From the NCBI GenBank assembly GCA_022885665.1, contig JAGQDJ010000025.1, forward strand, positions 62,001-126,000: a stretch of DNA of 64,000 bases, written 5' to 3'. Shown one piece after another: positions 12,720 through 24,200 of the stretch. Under the pieces are notes generated by a model. That model worked only from the letters and a program-made list of their open reading frames with translations, made no database searches and was not told where the DNA came from. Position 1 is the stretch's first letter; each line of letters opens with the position of its first letter. Made by a program: the position numbers and the translations under genes. Source of the stretch: Triops longicaudatus (lineage: Eukaryota > Arthropoda > Branchiopoda > Notostraca > Triopsidae).

Positions 12720-14405
12720 ATGCTGGCTTATACCTTACATAGAATGCGATGCAGTATTACTGTTCTGAGACCTGTCCAGCGATCCCTTTATCTACTAGCC
12801 CTGTGGACCTGTTTTTGTTACGTCGTCTTCCAAATTACGTCAAAACCAGAACCCGGCCCATACTCGGAAGCAACGGTCAACTCACGTCTGCTTCTCCAGA
12901 AAGTCACCGATATCCCCCCACCTACGCCTTCCACTCCCGCATTAGACCAGTTGTTGGCCAAACTCACACCCGTCACGGAATCTAGCCGCACTGTTAAGGA
13001 GGAAGACTTGGCTAGTCAAATTCAAGCCAAGTTGCCGAACGTGCCGTTCGAGTACTGGGTCAAAAAACGGAACCAGATTTACACCAAGAACCATACCTGC
13101 GCCCATTACCCCAGCGTCTACGACCTCAAGTTTAACAACGTTTACTGGCAAATGCTAAAAAGCAGTAACGGAACGCTGTACTTGTACGGCGCGTACTACG
13201 ACAACCGCAAACTCAACAGTCTCGGTCCGACGATTAGAATCCTAGGCATGATGGACCGAATCGAGCCGACTGTGAAAACGTTCTGCCAGCTGTGGTTCGA
13301 TGCCTCCAAGGATCCTGTCATTACTCCCGTACTGGAGTACAAACACATTTGGAACAAAAAGTGGGGAAACTACCGGCAAGGTCTTTTGCAGCCGTACTTG
13401 ATGGCTTGCCAAATCCCGCAGCGTTACCGCAACGCAGTGCCTTTGTCTGTCTCTGTGACGGAAAAAGGCTGCGAGCCACCTACCAACAACCTGCGTGTAG
13501 TCAACGAACGGCCGGAGAAAAAATCCGGTTTTGCGGTTTGCGTGAAAGGGTTAGATTTTCTGCACGAAGACTTATCCGTGAGATTGGTCGAATGGATCGA
13601 ATTATTACTGAGCCTAGGGGCGGATAAAATCTTCCTCTACGAGCTTGAGGTTCATCCTAATATAAGCAAAGTACTCGAGTACTACAAGCAAACGGGGCGG
13701 GTGGTGGTCACGCCCATAACGCTACCCGGGGAGCAACCGAACGTGCCCGGCTTCCGGCATTTATACCTCAAATCCAAGATCACCAGCAAGCGCCAAAACG
13801 AGCTGATTCCTTATAACGACTGCCTATACCGCAACTTGTACTCGTATAACTACATTGCCCTAATGGATACGGATGAAGTCATCATGCCCCTTGTGGCCAA
13901 TAATTGGCACCAATTGATGGACGTGGTGCTGGAAAAAGCCTTCAAGATAGGAAACTACACGAGGGCCTCGTACAACTTCCGCAACGTTTATTTCTGGGAC
14001 GACAATTCCCATTCGCATAACTGGGACGAGAGCATTCCCAAGTACATGCACATGCTCCAACATGTCCACCGTAGCGGGAATTACACCAAGCCGAACCAAT
14101 ATGTCAAATGTTTCCATAACGTCGAACGGGTGTTAACGCTCCACAACCATTTTCCTATATCTTGTCTCAATACTGGGTGTACTTCCTTTCCCGTAGACCC
14201 TGTCGACGGCCATTTGCAGCATTACCGAGCTGATTGCGTCAGCTCTCTCAAGAAAGACTGCGACGAGTTTAAGCATAATTTGATCCGTGACGATAATATA
14301 TGGCGATTTAAGGAGAAATTAATTCCTCGTGTCACGGACGTGTTAGCTCAATTGGGTTTCTTCGGTGCGTCCAATAATTCTTTGTTACCGGGACAAACAC
14401 GGTGA
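12720..14405 (+). CDS. GT92-family (DUF23) type II membrane glycosyltransferase
   Basis: A 561-residue protein read from one exon. I chose the ATG at 12720 because a strong splice acceptor (AG at 12701-12702) lies just upstream; the frame continues further 5' only through intronic T-rich DNA. A short cytosolic tail and one signal-anchor helix (about residues 22-39) give the type II topology of Golgi glycosyltransferases. A luminal stem follows, then the GT92 catalytic domain at about 270-520. The domain opens with a GFAVCVKG segment and carries the acidic motif LMDTDEV (D383, D385), the likely metal/nucleotide-sugar site. Family members such as nematode GALT-1 are beta-1,4-galactosyltransferases that modify N-glycan fucose. 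Galactose transfer here is inferred, not shown. The gene faces a nucleotide-sugar transporter tail to tail. A 5' untranslated exon must exist upstream but was not located. The family call is firm; the acceptor sugar is unknown. Confidence 0.92.
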   Translation: MLAYTLHRMRCSITVLRPVQRSLYLLALWTCFCYVVFQITSKPEPGPYSEATVNSRLLLQKVTDIPPPTPSTPALDQLLAKLTPVTESSRTVKEEDLASQIQAKLPNVPFEYWVKKRNQIYTKNHTCAHYPSVYDLKFNNVYWQMLKSSNGTLYLYGAYYDNRKLNSLGPTIRILGMMDRIEPTVKTFCQLWFDASKDPVITPVLEYKHIWNKKWGNYRQGLLQPYLMACQIPQRYRNAVPLSVSVTEKGCEPPTNNLRVVNERPEKKSGFAVCVKGLDFLHEDLSVRLVEWIELLLSLGADKIFLYELEVHPNISKVLEYYKQTGRVVVTPITLPGEQPNVPGFRHLYLKSKITSKRQNELIPYNDCLYRNLYSYNYIALMDTDEVIMPLVANNWHQLMDVVLEKAFKIGNYTRASYNFRNVYFWDDNSHSHNWDESIPKYMHMLQHVHRSGNYTKPNQYVKCFHNVERVLTLHNHFPISCLNTGCTSFPVDPVDGHLQHYRADCVSSLKKDCDEFKHNLIRDDNIWRFKEKLIPRVTDVLAQLGFFGASNNSLLPGQTR

Positions 14406-15421
14406 TGAGTGCAACTCCCACCGTCAGCAATGGAAAAAGAGATATTATACACATTTTGTAATGTATTATAAAAACTCTGAAAGAAGCGCTATTTTGGAGC
14501 GTTTGACTCATGGCCCTAGGCTCTAGCAAGTTCGTTTAACGGGTTCTTGCATAATGTATACATGTACATGCGGTAATACGTGGAAATGTTGCCAAGCCGC
14601 TTCAGCCAAACGGAAAGCGAAGCAGGACGTTGTTTAATTAAATCCCAATCAGTTTTCGCTGGGACATCAACACACAGGGAGAGTATGGACAGGAAAAGCA
14701 AACTTTGACATGCCAGCATCACAGATTGGAGTCTATCTAGAGCCCTAACATCCTGGTGGGATTCATTAAAAGGCGTTTACTGGGGGGTGGTTTCTGGTAT
14801 CATTGTTGGAGGGAAGCGGGCCGCAAAGTTTCCGAGTCAGTAGTGCAGCTTGCCATGTTATGCTTACAATTATAGACAAAGATTTGAAATGCTTGTCACC
14901 TTTTGTTTCACTTTCCCTGGGTTTCCTGTATCCGTTCAATGAAGCTTACAAGCTCTGCTGGAAAAGAGTGAAACTACGAAAAAAGACATTTTAAATCCGT
15001 GTGTTTTGAGGTTGACCCAGGCAAGGTCAATAAGAGCCTTATTTTATGTATGCTTGTAAATAAAGTGGCATGGGACCCAAAGTAAAAGATAAAATGTTTG
15101 TTGATACCGTTGCGTTTCATTGTTCCCATTATTTCCGTTGTTTACAGGGTTTAGACGTTGGACATTCAACATTGTACTCTAAAATAGTATAATTTCACAA
15201 CAAGAAGTTTTACATCACAGTGTAACAAAATATGAAATCTGTCTAGCTTGGGACATAACCAGAAGAACAAAAGAATCAGAAGAGAGCTTTCACCAATTCA
15301 GTTCTTAAAAAGATTGAAACATTTAAAAACGTAATTGCACCTGAAAATTTCAAAGCGGCAAGGGCAGTTTTTCATAAAAACGAGTAAAGGCAATATGAGT
15401 GTGATGAGAACATGAAAGTTT
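14406..15421. other. convergent intergenic/3' UTR region
   Basis: About 1 kb between the stops of the GT92 gene (+) and the transporter gene (-). It has no coding signal. An AATAAA hexamer on the + strand at 15059-15064 is the best candidate poly(A) signal for the GT92 transcript and would give a 3' UTR of roughly 650 bases. Confidence 0.5.
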
Positions 15422-17721
15422 CTAAGAAACCAAAACTTTGCTAAGACTGGTAGTTTTCTTTGGGGGCGTATAGCTATACAAAAATACAGAGGCCATTACA
15501 AAGACAGTTCCCAGTACGAATTGGAATGTAAGGTTAAATTCAAAGAAATAAACGGAGGCAACACAGGATAAAATAATCGCTAACGATGTTGCGAAGCCTT
15601 TTAAAATATTGTCAGCGTATTTGACTACCATAGCTACCAATAAACCACCGACCGCTTGCAAGGCGACTAAGTACCAGATAAATGCGTCATAACCGAAGAA
15701 GAACCCCTTGGCTCGTAATTGGCTCCAATCGTTAACCATGCAAGTGAAGAGCCCAAAGGGCAAGGACAGGAAACTCAATTGAATGTTTCGCATCCATACG
15801 GAGATGTCGGAACCCTGTACAAAAATTAGACATTTCGTTAGTACCCGTCCGGTGTGAAATCTGTTAGTTGGCTAAAATCGTAGATATCTTATTATTTTAA
15901 ATATCCTAGATTTGAAAAACAAAATTTGTCATCCAGTTTTGTCAATTTCACGACGTGGTTAGCAACCAAGAGCGCTCAGAAGTAGCGATAGAATTTACAG
16001 TAGACGCCTTCTTATCAAACCTCACTTTCAGATCTGCTCATATTCTAGTAAAATGAAATTTAATTAAATTTAAGACAAAATTTAGTAAACAATGTACTTT
16101 TGACACCTAAGAAACCTAAATCAATTCACTTCTTGTGAGCAAAAATTTTAAAAGTCAATTCAACCCATTTCGAATTTTCTCAAATCAAATGTACATTTGA
16201 GCTAATTAGGGTTTATTTCTGTTACTCACAAACAACAAAAGAAATTTTTCCTTTAAAAAAATAAATAAAATAAATTTAGACTAATTTAACCGGTTTTTAA
16301 GTCCTTTTAGTGCAAACTCTTTCAAGCAACGAGTTTAAATTTTAAATTAAATTCGAATTCAGCGGAAATTAATTACATCTAATAAAAAACAAAGTAATAA
16401 AAACGTTGTTCACTTTGTGTGTGTATTTAATAAAATTATTTTTGAGATATTTAAGAATAGTATCGGCTCCATCTGCTTTCCGATTATCCAGACAAGGATC
16501 TTCTCCTATTAACGTTTAGGAATAAAGTTTCTATCCGAATGAAAAGAATACGTGATCACCTAGCTTAGCTTTTGTTCTCCTTCTCCGAGTTGCATGAATG
16601 TAACTAATCATCGCTCTAGTATTCAATGCGTTCTCACAAGCTTTCCCTAGTGTGTTCAAATAAATGACCTCACGCCAGTTGAAAGCCACCTGGACAAAGC
16701 TGCCTTTTTACTCTACAACAAAGCTATAAATAATTTCTGCAGGTCTGTGTCATGACTATCTCTTCCCTGTCATTGTCTTAGAGCCATAAACGTACGAACC
16801 ATACTGACGATCAACCTCGCAAAAATGCTTTACCTTCAGGATCTTTTCGAAATAAATTCCAGCAAATCCCGAAAGTACGCAAGCTGACAATGCTGCTCCA
16901 AAGCCAATCAAACGGTTCTGGGCGGGACTTCCTGCAGCTTCTTTAGGACTGTCGGTTTGCGCTAATTGAACGAGGGCAACACCTGTATGACGAAAGAAGG
17001 ATAAGATAGGGCTTGTGACAAAACATTTGACACGTATTTAAAAACTATGCATACCAATAAGCAAAAGGACGAGAGCCAACCATTGAGTAACGATCAGTTG
17101 CCTCCTTAGAATGGCTACGGTGAATAGTGCAGTCGTTAAAATTTTGAGCTGATAAGTCACCTGTCAAGAAAACAAAAGCAACCAAGTTAAAGGACATTTT
17201 TCAAGCAAATGATCGTACTTGGTACGTAGCTGCGTCTAAGTGAGATGCGGCTACATAAAGAAGATTGTTTTGAATCACGTAAACCAGCGAAGGCACGCAA
17301 ACTTTTAGGGTGTCCATGGGCTGTTGAATAATTGTGCGATGTAACGCAGTAATCCACCGCTGTACGTTACTTCCTTCTTCTTTGTACACGAGACCCAGGC
17401 ATGTAATGAGCTTGACAAGTTCCGACATAAGTACAGCTTCGGTCCCAATAAAAGAAAATCATAATTAGCGTGAAATTATCGTCTGGCGACAGTCTTAATA
17501 TACCTGTTGATGAGAGGAACATATCACCTGGCCTCGTTCGGGCATACCGCATACTTAACCCCAAGAGAGCATTTTGTAATGTCAGCGTTACTAAACTCAC
17601 ATATTTCATTGAACTGCCAGCTAAATAAAAAGAAAAATCATTAGACTAGAGGTAGACTTTGTTGCAGATAAAAATACTAACCGTTGCTGCCGGCCTTTGT
17701 TGCTGTGCTACTGGTACTCAT
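15422..17721 (-). CDS. SLC35A: SLC35A-type Golgi nucleotide-sugar transporter (UDP-Gal/UDP-GlcNAc class)
   Basis: Six exons on the minus strand, in coding order: 17682-17721, 17504-17620, 17219-17436, 17055-17160, 16834-16982 and 15422-15814. All junctions are GT-AG with matching phases, and they sum to 1023 nt, or 340 residues plus a TAG stop. The usual length for the family is 325-395. Family signatures appear in order: KYVSL with TMRY-like SMRYAR near the N-terminus, QNNLLYVAASHLDAATYQ, VTYQLKILTTALF, SGFAGIYFEKILK, and VVKYADNILKGFATS near the end. These belong to the ten-helix antiporters that exchange UDP-sugar for UMP across the Golgi membrane. The sequence fits SLC35A2/A3 best; the exact substrate cannot be read by eye. 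Four introns are 58-72 bp, while the last is about 1 kb. The first exon codes only for a Ser/Thr-rich cytosolic tail. It is divergent from the first Orai gene, with 570 bp between start codons. Confidence 0.95.
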
Positions 17722-18291
17722 GCTAAATGCTAAAACAAATAAAAACCGGGAATCTAAAAGAATAAAATAGAAAAATACAGAAACCTTCAACACCAACACA
17801 ACAGCAACCCAAAACACTACCCTGGGCAATGCAAGTACGAAGTGGAACCAGAAATCTAGCGCGCTGAAGGCAAAGTTTTTCCTTGTTTGCCAGTGCAAGA
17901 AAACTTTTAAACCGTTTAATAAATTAAGGTAATTGAACAGTAATTTAAATTTTAAGGAAATTGAAACATACTTTTACGTTATATTTTAATATCTAGGAAA
18001 GTAAGCTGTATTCTTACTGTACTGACAATGTTGGAAAAAATGGGCGTTTCTTATTATAGTCTACATCACGTGCGAGTGTTATGTTTTCTTTCTGTCAAAT
18101 CTATGCAGTATCTTTACTACTTTGTGTCAAATGTAAATAACAGGATCAGTTAAGTTGCAGACGGAAAACTAACGATTTTGCAGTGTATTTTCTTCCAGAA
18201 TAACGTCGGATTTTATTAACGCCTAGTTTCCGGAGGCAGAAAAGATAAGTAAATTCTTTTTATCTGTCTCTGCTGTTGGTAGGAGGACGTC
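17722..18291. promoter_or_regulatory. shared divergent upstream region of SLC35A and Orai-1
   Basis: This 570-bp gap lies between two start codons facing away from each other. It must hold both 5' UTRs and both promoters unless untranslated exons lie elsewhere. It is AT-rich, with no clear TATA box at a sensible distance from either ATG. I see no individual sites I would name. Confidence 0.5.
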
Positions 18292-19054
18292 ATGTCTCAC
18301 ACGCAACACATAGACAGAGAAAATCCATTGTATTTATCATGGAGGAAGCTTCATCTAAGCCGCGCAAAATTAAAAGCTGCGGGGAATACTTCGGCATTAC
18401 TTGCGGGTTTCGCTATGGTAAGCAAGTTCTGTAACACAAACAACGGCAGTGTATCTTGGAAATCGTAGATTAATTTAAATTTCGGTTTGTATGATATAGA
18501 TTGGGCTGGTAGAAGTTAACTTAGATAAAGAATTACCGCACGGAATCTTGGTTGCATTCGCTATATGCACAGTCATACTTGTATCGGTTCACATGTTGGC
18601 CTTGATGATTAGCACCTGCATTTTGCCTAATATCGATGCGGTGGCCAGCCTTGACTCACTCAGGTATAAGGAGACAATTAATCTTGTTTATGTCTCATTA
18701 GCAAAAACTGATTCTTTTTTCAGTCTCGTCAAAGAATCGCCGCACGAAAAGATGCACTGGTATATCGAGTTAGCGTGGGCGTTTTCGACCGTTTTCGGAA
18801 TTATTCTTTTCATGGTTGAGATCGTTCTTCTGTGTTGGGTTCGGTTTTACGTGGGTTCCCTTGATGCTGCCATTGTTTCAACGGGAATCCTTATTCCCAT
18901 AATCCTCGTTTTCGTTGTATTCGCCGTTAACTTTTACCGAAAGTTGGTTTCTCACACCTATCAAGTCCGACAATCGGGCATCCAGGACCTGGAGTTAATG
19001 AAAACCCGACTTGAGAACGGTACTTTGCAGACGTTTCCTAATCAAGATATTTAA
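18292..19054 (+). CDS. Orai: Orai store-operated Ca2+ channel subunit, paralog 1 (short form)
   Basis: Three exons (18292-18417, 18500-18663, 18724-19054) encode 206 residues. Orai proteins form the plasma-membrane pore of CRAC channels and are gated by the ER calcium sensor STIM. The cytosolic SWRKLHLSRAKLKA helix leads into pore helix M1 with E47 as the selectivity-filter glutamate (human Orai1 E106), followed by M2 (ALMISTCILPNIDAV), M3 (YIELAWAFSTVFGIILF) and M4 (GILIPIILVFVVFAV). A short C-terminal helix follows (about 170-195), the STIM contact in known Orai proteins. Pore-lining equivalents are F40 (F99), I43 (V102) and N32, where human has R91. The pre-M1 basic residues R24, K26 and K28 are kept. 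The N-terminus is only 15 residues before SWR, much shorter than in fly or vertebrate Orai. Introns are 82 and 60 bp. AATAAA hexamers after the stop (about 19225-19240) are candidate poly(A) signals. Confidence 0.95.
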
Positions 19055-19625
19055 AAACAACTCCATGACGAATTTAATTCTTTCAACCAAAGTCTATCGA
19101 TTTAATTTAAGATATTGATGACAGTGCCTGCCACTCTTTTCGTGAAGTTGTTCTATGCATGTATTTGTATGCAGAAAGGGTATATATTGTCTTGATATTA
19201 GTTGTGCAATATGCTTAATCGGAAATAAAAAATAAATAAAGTGTTTCGTACCGTCTGTCCTGTTCCTATAATGAAGGTTAAAAAACACTTATCTCCAACT
19301 TGACGGGGTTAAGAGATATCCGCCAACAGATTACAGTAGAGAACCACGCTCGCGTACCATGTGCTACTTAGTATTCTTCTAGCCGTCGCATGTCACAAGT
19401 TCGGTAGTATTGCTCCATAACTGAACGTGGCTTGGAAACCTAAAACGTAGTACTAGTCCTATTTGTGTTAAGAACTAGCTTCGCTCGCCTAGAAATAAAG
19501 TCAGTTCTGCTTTGCAGCGTCAAACGTGATTGTGGCTTTGCACCGAGCGATCAGATGCCTATTCGGTTTTGAAGGTGAAAGTGTCCGTTGTATAAGTTTT
19601 CAGATTCCTTGTCACGATTTCAGGA
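19055..19625. other. spacer between tandem Orai genes
   Basis: Contains the presumed 3' UTR and AATAAA cluster of paralog 1 (about 19225-19240), then the presumed promoter and 5' UTR of paralog 2. Open frames here are not convincing proteins. Confidence 0.5.
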
Positions 19626-21158
19626 ATGACAAAAGTAGTAAGGTAAGGAAAGTAAGCTTTTTCATTACCTTGTTTTATTGCGTCCGGCTATTACATATAG
19701 CCTTTAGATTTGATAATACTTTTTGAACTTCGGGCCCTTTTATCGAATGATAACGGGGAAAATCATGCAAAGATATCAGAGTAGATATGAGATTGAGCAC
19801 TTGAAAATGACTTAGTTATCATACACACTCAAGTGTTTTCCAAAGATACACTGCATAATTATCTGAAGTTATTTTTAATCTTTTAGTCCACTACTCGAAG
19901 CCGTAAATATCCACATGCAAGTATCCGATGCCCTAAGCAATTTGAGCGATAATGCCAATCGCAACATGAACCCGCGGAAGATAAACTTCGCGGACAATAC
20001 GACATATATTCCTGATCCTGGAATGTATCCGTCGGCAATGCAAGGGCGCTCAAAAAGTGCTGAAGAACTCGCCACAACCATGAGAACGACACGGAACTCG
20101 CTGCGAGAAAAAAGACCCCTTGCGGGCAACCGCATCCTAAAGCATTGTGACTCCTGCCCTCCACAAGGGTTTTCCGGCAATAACGAACGCATTCCGCTGG
20201 AACTTGACGCTACTCAGCTAGTAGAATGCGACTTGCACAGCAAAAGTCGGAAACATCCTTGGAGAACAGTGCAAGCTGTTTCGGCACTGTTCCATTTGCA
20301 GAAGCACGCTTCAAGATATGGACTCCAACAACACACATCAACAGGTAGCGACAGTAATGTATGTGCGCTAACGTTTGTCACAGGAGAAAACATTTGACAT
20401 TCATTCTTTTGCGTAGGATATCCCTAAGAAAGAATATGGCCCTAAGAGTCCTGAATTCTTATCCTGGAAAAGACTCCATGTTAGTAGAGCCAAGCTGAAG
20501 GCTGTCTCGAATTCTTCCAATTTACTCGCAGGATTTGCGATGGTAACGTTAAGAATTCGACTAGCATTCGTTCTTGACCAATACAATCATTGATTTTTAG
20601 ACCGGATTGGTGGAGGTCAATCTCAATAACGCGGTCCCTGAAAGTATCCTCATTCCTTTTTCCATTGTGTCTGTCATATTAATTTCCGTTCACCTGTTGG
20701 CTTTGATGATCAGTATATGCATTCTGCCGAAGATTGACGCCGTGGCCAATACCCATCAACCAGGGTAAGGAAAACTTACCTAAAAAACTACTTTATTTAA
20801 CTGAAGTTGTCCGATATTTTTCAGTTTGGTCCACGAGTCACCTCACGACGAACTCCAAGGTTACATCGAGTTGGCTTGGATGTGTTCAACCGTTATAGGC
20901 CTTACACTCTTTTTGGTTGAAATTTGCCTCGTATCCTGGGTACAGCTGTATGCCTATTCAACAACTGCCGCCGTATGCATCACGGGCATACTGATACCCG
21001 TTATGTTCCTGTTTCTAGCTATTGCCTTGCACTTTCGACAAAAGCTAGCTGTTCATACATACAACGTGCGTTTGCACGGTCTTCAAGAACTAGAAGGCTT
21101 AAAATACCACTTGGAAACGACAGAGAATTGTTACGTGAACCCAGCTTTTGTAATATAA
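19626..21158 (+). CDS. Orai: Orai store-operated Ca2+ channel subunit, paralog 2 (long N-terminus)
   Basis: Five exons (19626-19642, 19887-20358, 20417-20542, 20601-20764, 20825-21158) give 370 residues. The last three exons match paralog 1 in order, phase and size (126, 164, 334 nt against 126, 164, 331), showing tandem duplication. Residues 1-163 form a hydrophilic cytosolic N-terminus absent from paralog 1; long N-termini are known in fly and vertebrate Orai. The core keeps SWKRLHVSRAKLKA, pore glutamate E210 (human E106), ALMISICILPKIDAV, YIELAWMCSTVIGL and a C-terminal helix with LQELEGLK. T206 occupies the hydrophobic gate position (human V102) and N195 the R91 position. The tiny first exon (MTKVV plus a split Ser codon) is inferred from a matching GT donor, an AG acceptor and an open frame. 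If it is wrong, translation could begin at Met 19915, leaving 355 residues. Exons 3-5 are certain; exon 2 is likely. Confidence 0.9.
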
Positions 21159-21298
21159 CTTGTAAAAAATGACCGATATATTTCAAAGAGTACCTAAGTT
21201 GTTCGTTCTGATAAAAACGTTATATGTATAGCCGCAATTAAAAAGTGTATTATAACGCTGTGCAAACACTTGTCAAGTGACATGTACACAACCTAATT
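21159..21298. other. convergent 3' ends of Orai-2 and Nup88
   Basis: Only 140 bp separate the two stop codons. An ATTAAA on the + strand at about 21236 is a candidate poly(A) signal for Orai-2. The 3' UTRs very probably overlap as antisense transcripts. Confidence 0.5.
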
Positions 21299-24200
21299 TT
21301 ACGCACCGTACAATTTTCTTGTCTGTTGTATAGACTGAACCAAGGTTTTCAATTTAGTTGTCCTGTAAAAGGAAAAGAATTTTTAAGCAAGCTCGCAAAA
21401 AATCAATAGCGTTCAAACTTACTGATCCGTCAGAACGTTCTGAACTTGTTTAAGCTGCACCGCATTTAATTGAATGTCAAGCATCTCTTGCTTTTTCACC
21501 TTTTGCTTGTCTAATTCTTTGCTTTTGTTCTTAAGCTTTTCCAAGACAATTCGCAACCTGGATGCACTACTTTCAATTTGGCGTAGATCGTTCTTCATCG
21601 CGATTTCCGCATCGGAAATCACTGGCGAAGACTTCTGAACTTGTAAAAATAAGCTCTCAAGCCTAAATAATCAAATAAAAAAATTAAACACAAATAAATA
21701 AATTTTTGAATAATCGCAAAATGGGATACGCGCATGCTGGTTTAAATAAAGAAAAAAAAGGTAAATTTAGAATAACAAAAACACACAATGCACGGTTACA
21801 TAAACAAATATTGCATCACCTTTCGACGAGCTGATTGCGCTTCTCTTTGGCGTCTTCATATTTATCCGCCAATCGATGAGCATTCTCGGTCAACTCACTT
21901 TTGACCTGCGATAACACGGACATTTCTTCAAGTTGTTGTGTCTTTTGCAATCGCAATAAGCGAGACCTACAAGCAAAGCAAAAGTTTACCAGCTTATCAT
22001 AAAACTCATGATTTCATTGCGATTACTTTTTCTCAATCTCCTCGCGTGCCAAATCTTGTTTTAAAATATATTCCTCTCTTAATACTTGAAGACAATGGGT
22101 AAATACCTATAAAATCGGGTTAATAAAAAAAGAACAACTACGTTTCAAAAGCAAAAGAGAAGCATAGTGAAACGCATGATTTAAGTTTGTTTTACAGATG
22201 ACCGACGATCGTTTTGCCCTCTTCGGCGGTCTTTTCCCATTACTCAAGTACCTGTAATGCTTCTTGTAAGGGTGGTTCAGGCCCTGACAGTTTGAGTTGC
22301 GGCTGAGATGTTTTCCTTTGAAGTAAGTGGCGAATATGGTTTTCAAATTGCGTCTTCGGTACCTAAACAGGATAATTTACAAATTTTAAGTTCATCCAGA
22401 AGATAACACAGGGAAAAGTTACTTCAGCGGCTGACTTGGTTCCCTTTCGTAATGACAATAGCGACGGAGTTACGGAAGGCAATAGAATAGGTGCTAATGG
22501 TAGCACCACCATATCATAGGAACTCAGCAGGCCGAGCAACACAGGCGGTAATGAGTACAAGAGCAAGCCTTGAATAGGCGCAGGGGACATATCGAGTACT
22601 TGCGTGCACACCACATGTTCGACGTGACTGGGTTCGCTAAGATTCAAGGGAGGCTGATCTTGTAATGCAGCTGTAAAACGAGACGGAACATTCCGTAACT
22701 AAGACAAGTTTGTATGAAGGGGGGGAAGATCTTGAAACTTACCGTCAGGAACGTTGGCTAATTCGACTAAACGATGCACAATGGGCAAAGAAACGGCATG
22801 AACTCCCGCTTGATGACACACGTAGTATCTAGATAGAGAAACGGACGGCATGAAGCCTGGGGCTAAATTACTGTGGCGGAAGTACAACCTTGCAGGTGTA
22901 GTAGGATCTCGCAGCAGTTGAACGCCTCCATCCATATTTATATCTCTGTCTAGAATCAAGCCCGCTTCCAGCTCCAGTGCTTCCATGACGTGCATTACAC
23001 TCAGTGACGGTGAGTATGTTGCCATGCTCACATTGGACCATGAAAGTAGTGACTGAAATGAAAAATAAATATGATTAAAAAATGTTCATAGGCTAAAGCC
23101 AGCGACATTTGTCCAAAACAGTACCAAACTACACAACAATAATTAATGACTACAAATGATAAACAATACGACAATAAAAAGCAATAATAGGTCAAATAAG
23201 CTAACTTTAGTACAATCTTGTCATAACGCTTGCTTTTATACCGAACTTTCGACTATAGTGAATGGATTTTTAGGTCCGTGCTTTTGTTAATTTGTAAATT
23301 AGGGTTGAATTTTTTCTACTTTTTTATTTTACGGGAAAATGGAAAATCGGGCAAACTGGTGCACTAGGACTTATTTTGAAAAAAAAAGAAAAGAAAAAGA
23401 AATCGGTCAGATACTTTTTGTAATATCCCCCAGAAAATATTGGTAAAATATTTTTTTTATTGAAATATAATTATTTTTTTTTTAAATATATCGGCGCCTT
23501 AATATCGAAAATTCATGGCGAAACATTCAAGCCGTCCGAACGAAATCCTCTAAACCGTTTTACACGTAATTACCCTACGTTTCGGTTCGGTGCACCGTAG
23601 CATTAAATCAAACAAATAAATAAAACAAGCGAATTAAATAAATATGCACCACGTAGTTACCGATTTTAAAAGCAAAAAGTAATGCATAAAACAAACGGAA
23701 ATTAGATAGAATAAAAATACTAAGGGGCTTATCTACTACAGATCGTTAAAATCCAAAGGATAAATGGAAAACAAAATATAATTCTTTAAAGTGGGTGATG
23801 AGGTACAAAGTAAAGAAGGCCCCGGAACAAACCTCTAAATCATCCTCATCGTCATCCGCTTCGCCTTCGAAGCGAGGCAGAATGACTCCATGGTACAACG
23901 TCAATTCAGCCGTTGCTATGACCAAAAGCGGTGGCGTTGTGGGCAAACATAATAAATCGCATGCATCCGAGCCGTAATTATCATCCGCTGGTGGAAACAT
24001 AGGCACAGGGCCGTAAACCGGAGTTCGGCTTTTGGTCGTGGTCGACAAGTTACTGGTAAACGTGTACACATAGCCATTGCCCTTGAGTACATAGACCGGC
24101 CACTCAACTTCTTGTTCCTTCTCTGCTCCCGAATCGGTAAGCACGCTCCCACCGGTCGGGTTGTTCGGTTGGTTCTTCAATGAGAGTCTGGAGAAGGCAC

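Noticed and set aside
19875..20192. Two overlapping minus-strand frames of 93 and 105 codons
   Set aside because: Antisense shadows of the Orai-2 N-terminal exon, with no independent support.
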